Shown in pieces: positions 27,800-35,246 of a stretch of 64,000 bases of DNA. A model generated the notes under the pieces. The model did no database searches. It was not told where the DNA came from and saw only the letters and a list, made by a program, of their open reading frames with translations. The position numbers and the translations under genes are program-made. Position 1 is the first letter of the stretch. Each line of letters opens with the position of its first letter. Origin of the DNA: Leeuwenhoekiella aequorea (lineage in GTDB: Bacteria > Bacteroidota > Bacteroidia > Flavobacteriales > Flavobacteriaceae). The stretch spans positions 248,001-312,000 of the forward strand of contig NZ_QOVM01000002.1 in the NCBI RefSeq assembly GCF_004104375.1. The letters run 5' to 3'.

Positions 27800-28258
27800 A
27801 TATGCAAACTCTAAAAATGTTTAATTATAGTTCCATAGTGAACAGGTGTATAGAAATTTTAGAGCGTGGATTTGAGCCAAGAAAAATTTTATACTCTTGT
27901 GGCTAGCTTGCGAGAATGGCGTAGAAAAAAATTTTACTGGATTTTTCTTGAATACGAGAACTATAATTAATAGCAAAAGGTTTAGCTTTTTTTGGTGTGG
28001 CCAAGCGTGGCAAATTGAGTTTAAAATAAATGCCATAAAGCATTTAATTTTTTAAAAACAATAAAGCGGTTGGGCGCGGCAATTTTACGTAGCGTCTAAT
28101 TATAGTACAAACAGCAGGATGTTTCTTATTTAGTACTAAACCCAAGAGCCAAATGTTTAATGACCCCAGTACTACAGTTTATTGTGTATTCAATACTTTC
28201 TGGGATATTTTACATAATATGGAATTATAGCTTACGAATATAAAAAGAAATTCAGGTC

Positions 28259-28352
28259 GTAAAATGGCTGTAACATAATTGTAGATATAACTAACACTGA
28301 CGTGTTAGTTATATCTACAATTATGTTAAATACGCTGTATTCGCCATTTTAC
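28259..28352. repeat. 94-nt three-way inverted repeat
   Basis: Outer arms GTAAAATGGC (28259-28268) and its complement (28343-28352); inner perfect 27-bp arms at 28271-28297 and 28302-28328 around a TGAC loop; and a mini-hairpin AATAC-gct-GTATT (28329-28341) on the 3' side. Together they form a perfect three-way junction or cruciform. It lies 91 bp beyond the 3' end of the DUF4251 gene and may terminate that RNA, but it is much longer than the other terminators here. No flanking duplication or transposase was seen. Confidence 0.85.
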
Positions 28353-28442
28353 TCATATATTATATTTGTACTATAATTTACATTATGTAAAATAGAATTT
28401 ATAGAAGCTCTTTGGCTTCTTCATTTATTACCTATTTAAAAC

Positions 28443-28991
28443 TTATTCTTGATTTTCTAAATCCAACTTCTCTATGCGGCCACGGTAATGAATATTTGAG
28501 CGTTGTGAACTCTGTACAGAATAATCTGCGTGTAAACTCGGACTAATATTTAGTATGAAGTCATAATTTTCATTTCCCTGAGTATCTCTTGCTGAAAATG
28601 TAATTACATACATTCCTTTTTTTGTATCGACTTTATAATCTTTATAGAGTCCGTTTACTGTAATACCGGTTTCTCTCGAATTGTAACTGCCACCCATACG
28701 ACGCTCTCCAAAATATGGTAAACTGGCGTGAACGCTATCACCTTTTATTCGTAAGAAATTAGAATTGCCTATAAGATTAATTTGGGATGCACTGTTTCCG
28801 GGACCTAAAATATTACTGTTCAAAACTGCACTTACAGCAACGGTATTCATAGGCATTGCCGTAGTTGCTTCAAGTGAATATTGTTTAGCATCAATCCATT
28901 GATTGAGTGATTCGTTAGACCTAACATCAACTCTAGAGCTTGCGCAACTCAGGATTAAAAGACTAGTTATAAGTGTATAAATTGTTTTCAT
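28443..28991 (-). CDS. DUF4251-family lipoprotein
   Basis: A 182-residue lipoprotein: signal peptide with lipobox LILSCAS (Cys16), then a beta-rich DUF4251 domain with INLIGNSNFLRIKGD, SLPYFGERRMGGSYNS, GITVNGLYKDY and SNIHYRGRIEKLD blocks, all typical of the family. Probably anchored in the membrane facing the periplasm. It follows the FNT gene by about 30 bp on the same strand, so it may share its transcript. Function unknown. Confidence 0.75.
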   Translation of the reverse strand: MKTIYTLITSLLILSCASSRVDVRSNESLNQWIDAKQYSLEATTAMPMNTVAVSAVLNSNILGPGNSASQINLIGNSNFLRIKGDSVHASLPYFGERRMGGSYNSRETGITVNGLYKDYKVDTKKGMYVITFSARDTQGNENYDFILNISPSLHADYSVQSSQRSNIHYRGRIEKLDLENQE

Positions 28992-29020
28992 ACTATAAAA
29001 TTTTAGTAGCGATCTTGCGC

Positions 29021-29869
29021 TTATCCAACATTATTTACAAAGGCTCTGTATTTTAATAATGCCACAAAAAACGCACCACCTATTGCATTACCAGCTAAAG
29101 CAACAGCTTCTACACTTAAGAAAGTACCTAAACTCACTTCGGGTCCGCTAATAAATGCTGCAAAAACTTCGATGTTACCTATAATACTGTGGTGTAAACC
29201 GGCAAATGCCATGGTTGCTGTAATTAAAAATATAATAATAATTCTGCTTACCGTATCTTTTGAAGAAGTTACTAACCAGGATAGTAAACCCATCATCCAT
29301 CCTGCTAATATTGCGCTCACCAGAATTACCGGAAGACTAAAACCAGCAACATGCTCTCCTATTTTTACGATTGTTTTGGTATCGAATATTCCCAGTTGAG
29401 GACCTATCCACACAAGTACAAATGCAATTAAACATCCTCCCAGAAGATTACCAAAAATGACAAGACCCCATAAACGCAATAAGCTAAAAATACTGTGTTG
29501 TCTGTTTAACACCGGTAAGGTTAATAATGAGGTTTGCTCTGTAAATAAAATAGATTGTCCCAGTACAACCAGAATGAATCCTAAAGGATAGACTAGCGCT
29601 ATAATTTTAAAAAGACTCTCTACTGCTAGACTATCTGAATAGTAAAAAAATACGCTACATAATAACATGTAACTGAAGCCTATTTCTAAGCCAGCAGTTA
29701 ATGAGCTCATAATTATACTACTGGTACTCAGTGTATAAATTTTTTGTCCCTCACAGATCTGCTCTTTTAGAATTTCACCGTGGCTTTTTGCCTGTGAATC
29801 TTCCGATTTTTCAGACTTTTCTAGTTCTTCGTCTATATTTTTTTGTTTGTCGTCTTCTTCTTCAATCAT
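29021..29869 (-). CDS. Formate/nitrite transporter (FNT)-family protein, YfdC-like
   Basis: A 282-residue protein with a long acidic cytoplasmic N-terminus (about 1-45, Glu/Lys/Asp rich) and six hydrophobic helices. It resembles the YfdC branch of formate/nitrite channels more than FocA itself. The ATG at 29869 overlaps the stop of the broken deaminase gene as ATGA, so I prefer it to an ATG five codons upstream. FNT channels conduct small monovalent anions such as formate or nitrite; the substrate is not known here. Coupling to a frameshifted gene may reduce its expression. Confidence 0.75.
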   Translation of the reverse strand: MIEEEDDKQKNIDEELEKSEKSEDSQAKSHGEILKEQICEGQKIYTLSTSSIIMSSLTAGLEIGFSYMLLCSVFFYYSDSLAVESLFKIIALVYPLGFILVVLGQSILFTEQTSLLTLPVLNRQHSIFSLLRLWGLVIFGNLLGGCLIAFVLVWIGPQLGIFDTKTIVKIGEHVAGFSLPVILVSAILAGWMMGLLSWLVTSSKDTVSRIIIIFLITATMAFAGLHHSIIGNIEVFAAFISGPEVSLGTFLSVEAVALAGNAIGGAFFVALLKYRAFVNNVG

Positions 29870-30322
29870 AATGTTCTTTTCCACACTGCAAACGCCTCAG
29901 CTTGCAATAGTTGTTTTAGGTTAAATTCGTTATATCGTTTTTCAATAGTACTTCTATAAAATAAATCACTATAAATATATCCTGCATTTTTAGCATCTTC
30001 TGCAGAGCCACTAAAATAAATTACAGATAGCGATGCCCATCGTGTTGCTCCTAAACACATTAAACATAGTTCGCAGCTTGTATACAAAATACAATCTTCA
30101 AGCGATTTACTACCTAGCTTTTTGCAGGCTTCTTGAATTACAGCTATTTCAGCGTGCTGCGTACAGTCTTGGGTTATACCTACTTGATTATGACCTTCAG
30201 CAATTACTTCGCCATCTTTTACCACAACCTGCTCCAAAGGCTCCTCCTCCATCGATCTCTTGTCCTTTCTGTGCCCACTGTATAGCTTTACGCATAAAGT
30301 GCTTGTGAGAAGTGTCGTTCAT
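29866..30322 (-). pseudogene. Nucleoside/guanine deaminase paralogue with a +1 frameshift
   Basis: Reading from ATG 30322 gives MNDTSHKHFMRKAIQWAQKG followed by a GGGAFGA stretch and then runs off frame to a TGA. One extra base at 30228-30229 (CC on the plus strand) causes this; the other frame continues as VVVKDGEVIAEG and on through HAE, CELCLMC and a full C-terminus to 29866. So a deaminase of about 150 residues is split by one inserted base. The zinc motif PCxxC also reads LCLMC (Cys kept, Pro lost). It overlaps the FNT start by four bases. It could be a recent decay or a sequencing error. Compare the intact paralogue at 26985. Confidence 0.85.
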
Positions 30323-30642
30323 AAAACTGCGAACTCGTTAATTAGTAAATCGATTTGGAATTTGGAAATATAAGTCATCTCCCAGAAATAGAATTTGGCT
30401 ATAAGAAAACCTTAGCGTTATATACGCTTATTATCAAAAGATGGATCATAAAATGATAGTCCGTGCATTACGATATTTACTATTCAATCGCATTTTATTT
30501 AACAGCAATTTAGAAGATGCATATTCTTAAGGCTTATAATCTATAGTATATTTGCGCTATTGGTGTGTATTACACTTAATAAATTAACCGATATCTATAA
30601 TGTTTAGAATCTGTTAGTCTTGATCATTTTAATCTATTAATT
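30323..30642. other. Intergenic region before terC
   Basis: 320 bp between divergent genes. TATATTTG at 30547-30554 is a good -7 box for terC, giving a leader of about 80 nt. I searched for a manganese riboswitch (yybP-ykoY), which often precedes terC-type genes, and saw none. Otherwise AT-rich without features. Confidence 0.4.
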
Positions 30643-31602
30643 ATGCTTATCTGGGGTATTTTTATCGTCTTTATTCTTATCTGTTTAGCACTTGACCTGG
30701 GTGTCTTTAATAAGGAAGATCATGTTATAAAAAGTAAAGAAGCGGGAATCTGGACAGCTGTATGGTTTAGTATTGCAATGGCCTTTAGCGGAATCATTTA
30801 CTGGCTCTTTAATGCGAAATTAATAGAAAACCCAACAAATATTTCTGCAAATACAGCAGTTTTAAAATACATAACAGGTTATCTAATTGAGTTATCGTTG
30901 AGTATAGATAATGTATTTGTAATCGCAGTAATCTTTTCCTCTTTTGCAATACCTGCAAAGTTTCAGCATCGTGTATTATTCTGGGGGATTTTAGGTGCGA
31001 TAATTTTTAGAGCGTTAATGATCGTTTTTGGGGTAGCGCTTATCAATAAATTTGAATGGATTATCTATGTTTTTGGTGCTTTCTTATTATTTACAGCGTA
31101 TAAAATGCTTAAGTCTGAAGATGACTATAATCCGCAGGAATCAACTATTTACAAATGGGTGAAAAAATTATTTCCGGTAACTACAACCATCGAAGGACAC
31201 GCATTTTTTCTTGTGGAAAATGGAAAAAAAGCAGCCACTCCCCTTTTCCTAGCACTTATAGTAATTGAATTAACAGATATTCTTTTTGCATTAGACAGTA
31301 TCCCTGCAATATTGGCTATTACTGCAGATCCTTTTATAGTATTTACCTCAAATATTCTTGCCATTCTTGGATTACGATCGATGTACTTTTTAATTTCTAG
31401 AATGCTTCAGAAATTTAGATATATAAATTATAGCCTTGTGGTTATATTAGCTTTTGTGGGTCTAAAAATGATTTTCTCTCATTTAATTGAAGTTCCGGAG
31501 TGGCTTTCACTTGCTGTAATTATTTTAGCTCTTGCAGGTGGAATTTTAGCTTCGGTTTACATAAAAGATTCTTCTTCTACAGATATTGATCCACAGCCTT
31601 GA
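30643..31602 (+). CDS. TerC/Alx-family integral membrane protein
   Basis: A 319-residue membrane protein with about nine helices. The family markers LSLSIDNVFVIAVIF and LTDILFALDSIPAILAIT, both with metal-binding-like acidic residues, are intact. TerC/Alx proteins act in manganese export or membrane-protein metallation and tellurite tolerance. It has its own promoter and precedes the HPF/ArsC-like pair by about 115 bp. Confidence 0.9.
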   Translation: MLIWGIFIVFILICLALDLGVFNKEDHVIKSKEAGIWTAVWFSIAMAFSGIIYWLFNAKLIENPTNISANTAVLKYITGYLIELSLSIDNVFVIAVIFSSFAIPAKFQHRVLFWGILGAIIFRALMIVFGVALINKFEWIIYVFGAFLLFTAYKMLKSEDDYNPQESTIYKWVKKLFPVTTTIEGHAFFLVENGKKAATPLFLALIVIELTDILFALDSIPAILAITADPFIVFTSNILAILGLRSMYFLISRMLQKFRYINYSLVVILAFVGLKMIFSHLIEVPEWLSLAVIILALAGGILASVYIKDSSSTDIDPQP

Positions 31603-31717
31603 AAGTTGAACATAAACTTTAAGTTTAATTAACGCTATGATGTCAAAGAAAGCCTAAAGTATGTGGTATGCTGTCTTTCATTACGTAATTTTAGAAAACA
31701 ATTAAAAAAATAAGATT

Positions 31718-32020
31718 ATGAATTATAACTTTGAGTATAATGATGTAGCTGCTAGCGCAGCATTAGAAGACTTTACAAGAGAACAATTAGATAAATTAGT
31801 TCATAAATACGATTTTATCGTACGTGCAGATATTTTCTTCAAAACTGAGAATACATCTAGTGATGAGACCGGCAAAATTGCAGGTATACGCTTAAGTGCT
31901 CCGGGACCTCGTTTGTACGCAGATCATAGTTCAAAAAGCTTTCACGAGTCTGTCAAAGAAGTTATGCGCGAACTTAATATCCAATTAAAGAAGCGTAAGG
32001 AAAAGATGAAATCTCACTAA
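31718..32020 (+). CDS. HPF/RaiA-family ribosome hibernation factor (short form)
   Basis: A 100-residue short hibernation-promoting factor that binds 30S subunits and inactivates or dimerises ribosomes in stationary phase. It shows the beta-alpha fold with TREQLDKLVHKY, an ADIFFKTENTSS strand, RLSAPGPRLYADH and the basic C-terminal helix KEVMRELNIQLKKRKEK. Only 10 bp separate it from the ArsC-like gene, indicating an operon. No C-terminal dimerisation extension is present. Confidence 0.8.
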   Translation: MNYNFEYNDVAASAALEDFTREQLDKLVHKYDFIVRADIFFKTENTSSDETGKIAGIRLSAPGPRLYADHSSKSFHESVKEVMRELNIQLKKRKEKMKSH

Positions 32021-32030
32021 TACATATACT

Positions 32031-32513
32031 ATGAAATCTATTGCAAGAAATGAAAACCAGATAACCTTGATTTATAGTAGTACAAGCCGTGTTGGTGAGC
32101 GTACTCACGCACATATATCTGCAGTTAAAGATAAAGAGTTACATACTATTGACGTAGCTAAAAATCCTTTAACAGGTACTCAATGGGCTGAACTTGCTGA
32201 AGAACTTAATAAACCAATGCGCGAATTATTGAGTTTTGATGAAGTGAGTGATGATGACGAAATTAAAAATGGTGATTTTGATGAGAATGATTATGTAAAT
32301 ATTCTCAAGAACAGACCAGAGTTATTTGCTCATCCGGTTATTATACATCAAGATGTGATGAAGCAAATTACTAACCCAACGCAGGCACAAGAATTTTTAG
32401 GTGTTGATAGCGCCGGACTCGATAAGAAGATGATGCACGAAGAGCCTACGATATCAAGTACTACCAAAAATGAACGTTTTATTGACAAACCAGAAACGGG
32501 TGATCATAACTAA
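32031..32513 (+). CDS. ArsC-like protein without the catalytic cysteine
   Basis: A 160-residue protein with a thioredoxin-like ArsC/Spx architecture: ITLIYSSTSRVGERTHAHI (where ArsC has NPRCSKSR), KNPLTGTQWAELAEEL, an LLKNRPELFAHPVIIH segment and an acidic tail. No Cys is present, so it cannot be an arsenate reductase and may be regulatory. It differs from the true ArsC-like gene at 42496. It forms an operon with HPF, hinting at a stress role (inference). Confidence 0.55.
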   Translation: MKSIARNENQITLIYSSTSRVGERTHAHISAVKDKELHTIDVAKNPLTGTQWAELAEELNKPMRELLSFDEVSDDDEIKNGDFDENDYVNILKNRPELFAHPVIIHQDVMKQITNPTQAQEFLGVDSAGLDKKMMHEEPTISSTTKNERFIDKPETGDHN

Positions 32514-32545
32514 AAAAAAGGCTAGTTTTTACTAGCCTTTTTTTA
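32513..32545. terminator. Bidirectional terminator
   Basis: Stem AAAAAAAGGCTAGT / ACTAGCCTTTTTTT between the ArsC-like gene and the convergent nitroreductase gene. Confidence 0.9.
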
Positions 32546-32564
32546 TTTCTGTTTCTAAAGTTTA

Positions 32565-33170
32565 TCAATCTTCAATCTTATTCTCAAAATTTCCATTAAA
32601 AGCAAATTGATCTACTTTAAAGCGGGTACGTTTTTCTTCGAGTTCGTCCGCTCTCAAATCTTTCGGAAGCGTGTCGGGATCGCCTCCATATCGACCTAAT
32701 GCCACAGCGGTAGCCACATCAAATTCTGATGTAAAACCAAATTCACTATGTGCCTTTACAGGATCCAGACCACCCATTTGATGTGCCCCTATTCCCTTAT
32801 GATTGGCTTGAATGACCACATTTCCCATAAATAATCCTAAATCGTGCATTGCATGTCTGTAATGCTCGCCCTCATTATTTGTATTCTTATAGGCCGTTAA
32901 TAATAAAGCCTGAGCATTTTTTGCCCAGTCTTGATTAAATTCTACAAGACATGAAAGAATTCTATCAAAAACAGGATCTCCTTTTATTCCATAGATAATA
33001 CGCCAGGGTTGCTGATTAAAAGAGCTCGATGCCCAGCGACCTGCTTCTAGAAGTTGTTTAACTTCAGAAACGCTAAGCGGGACATCGTCAAATGCACGCG
33101 GACTCCAGCGTGATTTGATTTCATCCATAATTTCATAATCGGTAGGTGTAATTTTTGTAATCTCTTTCAT
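32565..33170 (-). CDS. Nitroreductase-family protein
   Basis: A 201-residue FMN-dependent nitroreductase-family protein reducing nitro groups, quinones or enones with NAD(P)H. The N-terminal KSRWSPRAFDDVPLS and RWASSSFNQQPWRIIY blocks (FMN phosphate and ring contacts) and the C-terminal ALGRYGGDPDTLP block are conserved. Length is usual. It is separated by about 80 bp from the ACP gene on the same strand, so a shared transcript is possible but not needed. Confidence 0.85.
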   Translation of the reverse strand: MKEITKITPTDYEIMDEIKSRWSPRAFDDVPLSVSEVKQLLEAGRWASSSFNQQPWRIIYGIKGDPVFDRILSCLVEFNQDWAKNAQALLLTAYKNTNNEGEHYRHAMHDLGLFMGNVVIQANHKGIGAHQMGGLDPVKAHSEFGFTSEFDVATAVALGRYGGDPDTLPKDLRADELEEKRTRFKVDQFAFNGNFENKIED

Positions 33171-33250
33171 AGCTTAATTTTTTGAAAGAAGTTAATGGTA
33201 AAGTACCATATAGGCATAGTTTTAACGCTTATTAACGCAAATGAAATCGC

Positions 33251-33502
33251 CTATTTATTTTCAGATTTCTGCTCGATTAGCGCTATAGAAGCGGCTACCG
33301 TTTCCATGTTATCAAGCTCATCATCTTCTATGGTAATATCAAAAGCATCTTCTACATCAAGCACGATATCTACTAGATGGGTGGAGTTAATATTTAAGTC
33401 ATTTACAAGATGACTATCTTTTGCAATGCTTGCAGCATCGACATCTTCAGGTAAGTAGGGTTTTATTATTTCTGTAAGTTTTGCGTAAATCTCTTGATTC
33501 AT
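33251..33502 (-). CDS. Acyl carrier protein-like
   Basis: An 83-residue acyl carrier protein-like domain. The phosphopantetheine site reads LNINSTHLVDIV, with Ser40 at the position of the modified serine, but the usual DSL is NST. The rest (VNDLNIN, DVEDAFDITIEDDE, VAASIALIEQK) fits the helical ACP fold. The frame stays open upstream to 33577; MNQEIYAKLTEII at 33502 is chosen as the real start. It is the last gene of the metalloprotease/dehydratase/ketosynthase operon, 28 bp after the ketosynthase stop. Confidence 0.8.
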   Translation of the reverse strand: MNQEIYAKLTEIIKPYLPEDVDAASIAKDSHLVNDLNINSTHLVDIVLDVEDAFDITIEDDELDNMETVAASIALIEQKSENK

Positions 33503-33530
33503 ATGGGTTATTTTTTTCGCCTTTGCGAAA

Positions 33531-34799
33531 TTATATTTTTTTAAAAATAAGACAACAGTTAACATCCCCAAAACCAAAACTTGCTTTTGCCAGAATATTA
33601 AATTCCAGATTCATTCGGCCTCTAGGAATACGATTTTCTGAAACCACTTTAAGTATTTCAGGGTTAATCTGTTGTAAATTAATATTCGGAAATAAAAACT
33701 GATATTTTAATTGCAATACCGAAGCAACACATTCTATACTTCCCGATGCAGCCAGGCAATGACCGGTCATCCCCTTTAACGAATTTATATAAGGAAACTC
33801 TTGACCACTTCTGTCAAGTGCCTCACTCCAATTTTTAATTTCAAGATCATCTTTAGATGTTGCTGTGAGGTGGCCATTAATTACATCTACTTCTTCCGCG
33901 GTAATTTGGGCGTCTTTTACGGCGTCTGTTATACAGCGCTTTACAGCAATAGAATTAGGCGCAGTCATCGAACCTTCTTGACGTTGGCCGCCACTATTAC
34001 TCGTACCACCTATAATTTCTGCATATATTTTTGCTCCTCGTTTTTGAGCACTTTCTAATGTTTCTAAAACTAACGCTCCTGCTCCGCTTCCCGGTACAAA
34101 GCCGCTAGCATCTGAAGCCATTGGGCGTGATGCTTGTGTAGGGTTTGCATTATATTTTGAAGGTAATATGCGTAGCGCATCAAAACCACACCAAACATAT
34201 GGACCGCCGTCACTTGTACTTCCGGCGAGCATACGGGTTGCTTTTCCATTTTTTATACGCTCGTAGGCAAGCAAAATTGCTTCGGTACCGGTTGAGCAGG
34301 CAGACGAGTTTGAAGTTACCAAGTTGCCTAAGCCCAGCATACCACCTAAATAGGCACTTACACCGCTACTCATCGTTTGTTGTACGCTCGTGCTGCCTAA
34401 ACGTCTCGTATTGCCCTCATCAACTTTATATATACTCTCCCGATATTTATCTACCCCGAGAGTACCTACGCCAAAAATGGTCCCACTATCAAAATCACAG
34501 TTCTCTTCGTCGATTTTTAAACCTGCATCTGTCCAAGCCTCCATACCTGCTGCAACACCATATAAAATACCTGCTGCATTAAAATTGCGTAATTGTAATG
34601 GGGTAAAATATTTTGCTTTTACAGCTTCTGAAATCAAAGGCATCCCTCCTATCTGACAAGAAAAATTCAGTTTCTCCAGTTCACTGTAAAAACGAATTCC
34701 ACTTTTTCCACTTTCGATAGCCTCTTTGAAGGCAGGAACACCTACACCATTAGGAGAACATACTCCTAATCCTGTGACTACAACTCTTGTATTTTGCAT
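33531..34799 (-). CDS. Beta-ketoacyl-ACP synthase (FabF-like)
   Basis: A 422-residue condensing enzyme. The active-site triad is complete: Cys168 in SSACSTG, His310 in INGHLTATS and His347 in KGMTGHCLA, with Lys342. Such enzymes extend acyl chains using malonyl-ACP. It overlaps the dehydratase gene by one base (TAATG) and is followed by ACP, a minimal carrier-protein set. It is probably not the primary FabF, given the adjacent genes, but this is an inference. No ketoreductase or thioesterase is nearby. Confidence 0.88.
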   Translation of the reverse strand: MQNTRVVVTGLGVCSPNGVGVPAFKEAIESGKSGIRFYSELEKLNFSCQIGGMPLISEAVKAKYFTPLQLRNFNAAGILYGVAAGMEAWTDAGLKIDEENCDFDSGTIFGVGTLGVDKYRESIYKVDEGNTRRLGSTSVQQTMSSGVSAYLGGMLGLGNLVTSNSSACSTGTEAILLAYERIKNGKATRMLAGSTSDGGPYVWCGFDALRILPSKYNANPTQASRPMASDASGFVPGSGAGALVLETLESAQKRGAKIYAEIIGGTSNSGGQRQEGSMTAPNSIAVKRCITDAVKDAQITAEEVDVINGHLTATSKDDLEIKNWSEALDRSGQEFPYINSLKGMTGHCLAASGSIECVASVLQLKYQFLFPNINLQQINPEILKVVSENRIPRGRMNLEFNILAKASFGFGDVNCCLIFKKI

Positions 34800-35242
34800 T
34801 AACTAGGTTTTAATATTCCTGAAAATATTCCGCTACAAACTAACTCTCCAGCTTGATTAAACATCTTCACTTTTGCCTTTAACTTATGAAATCTAAAGTA
34901 CTCCAATTCAGACTTAACGCTTACTTTCTCATTAGGAAATACAGGCTTAAAAAACTGCACATTATTTTCTGTCATTGCTACGGAAGCATTGTTTTTAAGA
35001 TCGATATTTTTTTCTCTAAGAAGATATATTCCCAGACTTACCAGACCTATTTGCATCATACATTCTAGTAAAATCACACCGGGTGTTACCGGAAAATTTT
35101 CAAAATGCCCTCGGTAAAAATCTGCCGTATCTACAAAGGTGTAATCTCCTTTAATATGTTTATCTGAAACTTCTGTAATCGTATCTACAAATAGAAACGG
35201 CTGGGTATATGGCAGCTTATCAATTATTTCTTGATGTGTCAC
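34799..35242 (-). CDS. FabZ-like 3-hydroxyacyl-ACP dehydratase
   Basis: A 147-residue hot-dog-fold dehydratase. The active-site pair is His46 in RGHFENFPVTPG and Glu60 in ILLECMMQIG, as in FabZ. It removes water from 3-hydroxyacyl-ACP. It starts only 5 bp after the metalloprotease stop (35247) and overlaps the ketosynthase by one base, so the three genes are tightly coupled. Confidence 0.8.
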   Translation of the reverse strand: MTHQEIIDKLPYTQPFLFVDTITEVSDKHIKGDYTFVDTADFYRGHFENFPVTPGVILLECMMQIGLVSLGIYLLREKNIDLKNNASVAMTENNVQFFKPVFPNEKVSVKSELEYFRFHKLKAKVKMFNQAGELVCSGIFSGILKPS

Positions 35243-35246
35243 AATT

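Larger units (their letters stand above)
27456..28442. other. 987-bp non-coding region
   Basis: A stretch with no convincing gene. It holds a dispersed-repeat-like palindrome at 27762-27799, a short inverted repeat TAAATGC...GCATTTA at 28028-28047, a GTTGGGC motif at 28069-28075, and a large inverted-repeat structure at 28259-28352. A 71-codon minus-strand frame (27821-28036) covers part of it but looks like a translated repeat rather than a gene. No TAnnTTTG promoter upstream of a frame is evident. Confidence 0.5.

Noticed and set aside
27821-28036. 71-codon minus-strand frame in the non-coding region
   Set aside because: No promoter or recognisable fold; composition looks like a translated dispersed repeat (runs of Phe/Leu/Lys and Ser).
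28069-28075. GTTGGGC as an integron attC core site
   Set aside because: No matching RYYYAAC partner at a suitable distance, no integrase gene and no cassette array.
30323-30642. Manganese (yybP-ykoY) riboswitch before terC
   Set aside because: None of its conserved stem-loops could be found.
34145-34582. 145-codon plus-strand frame
   Set aside because: Antisense shadow of the ketosynthase gene, which has all active-site motifs.
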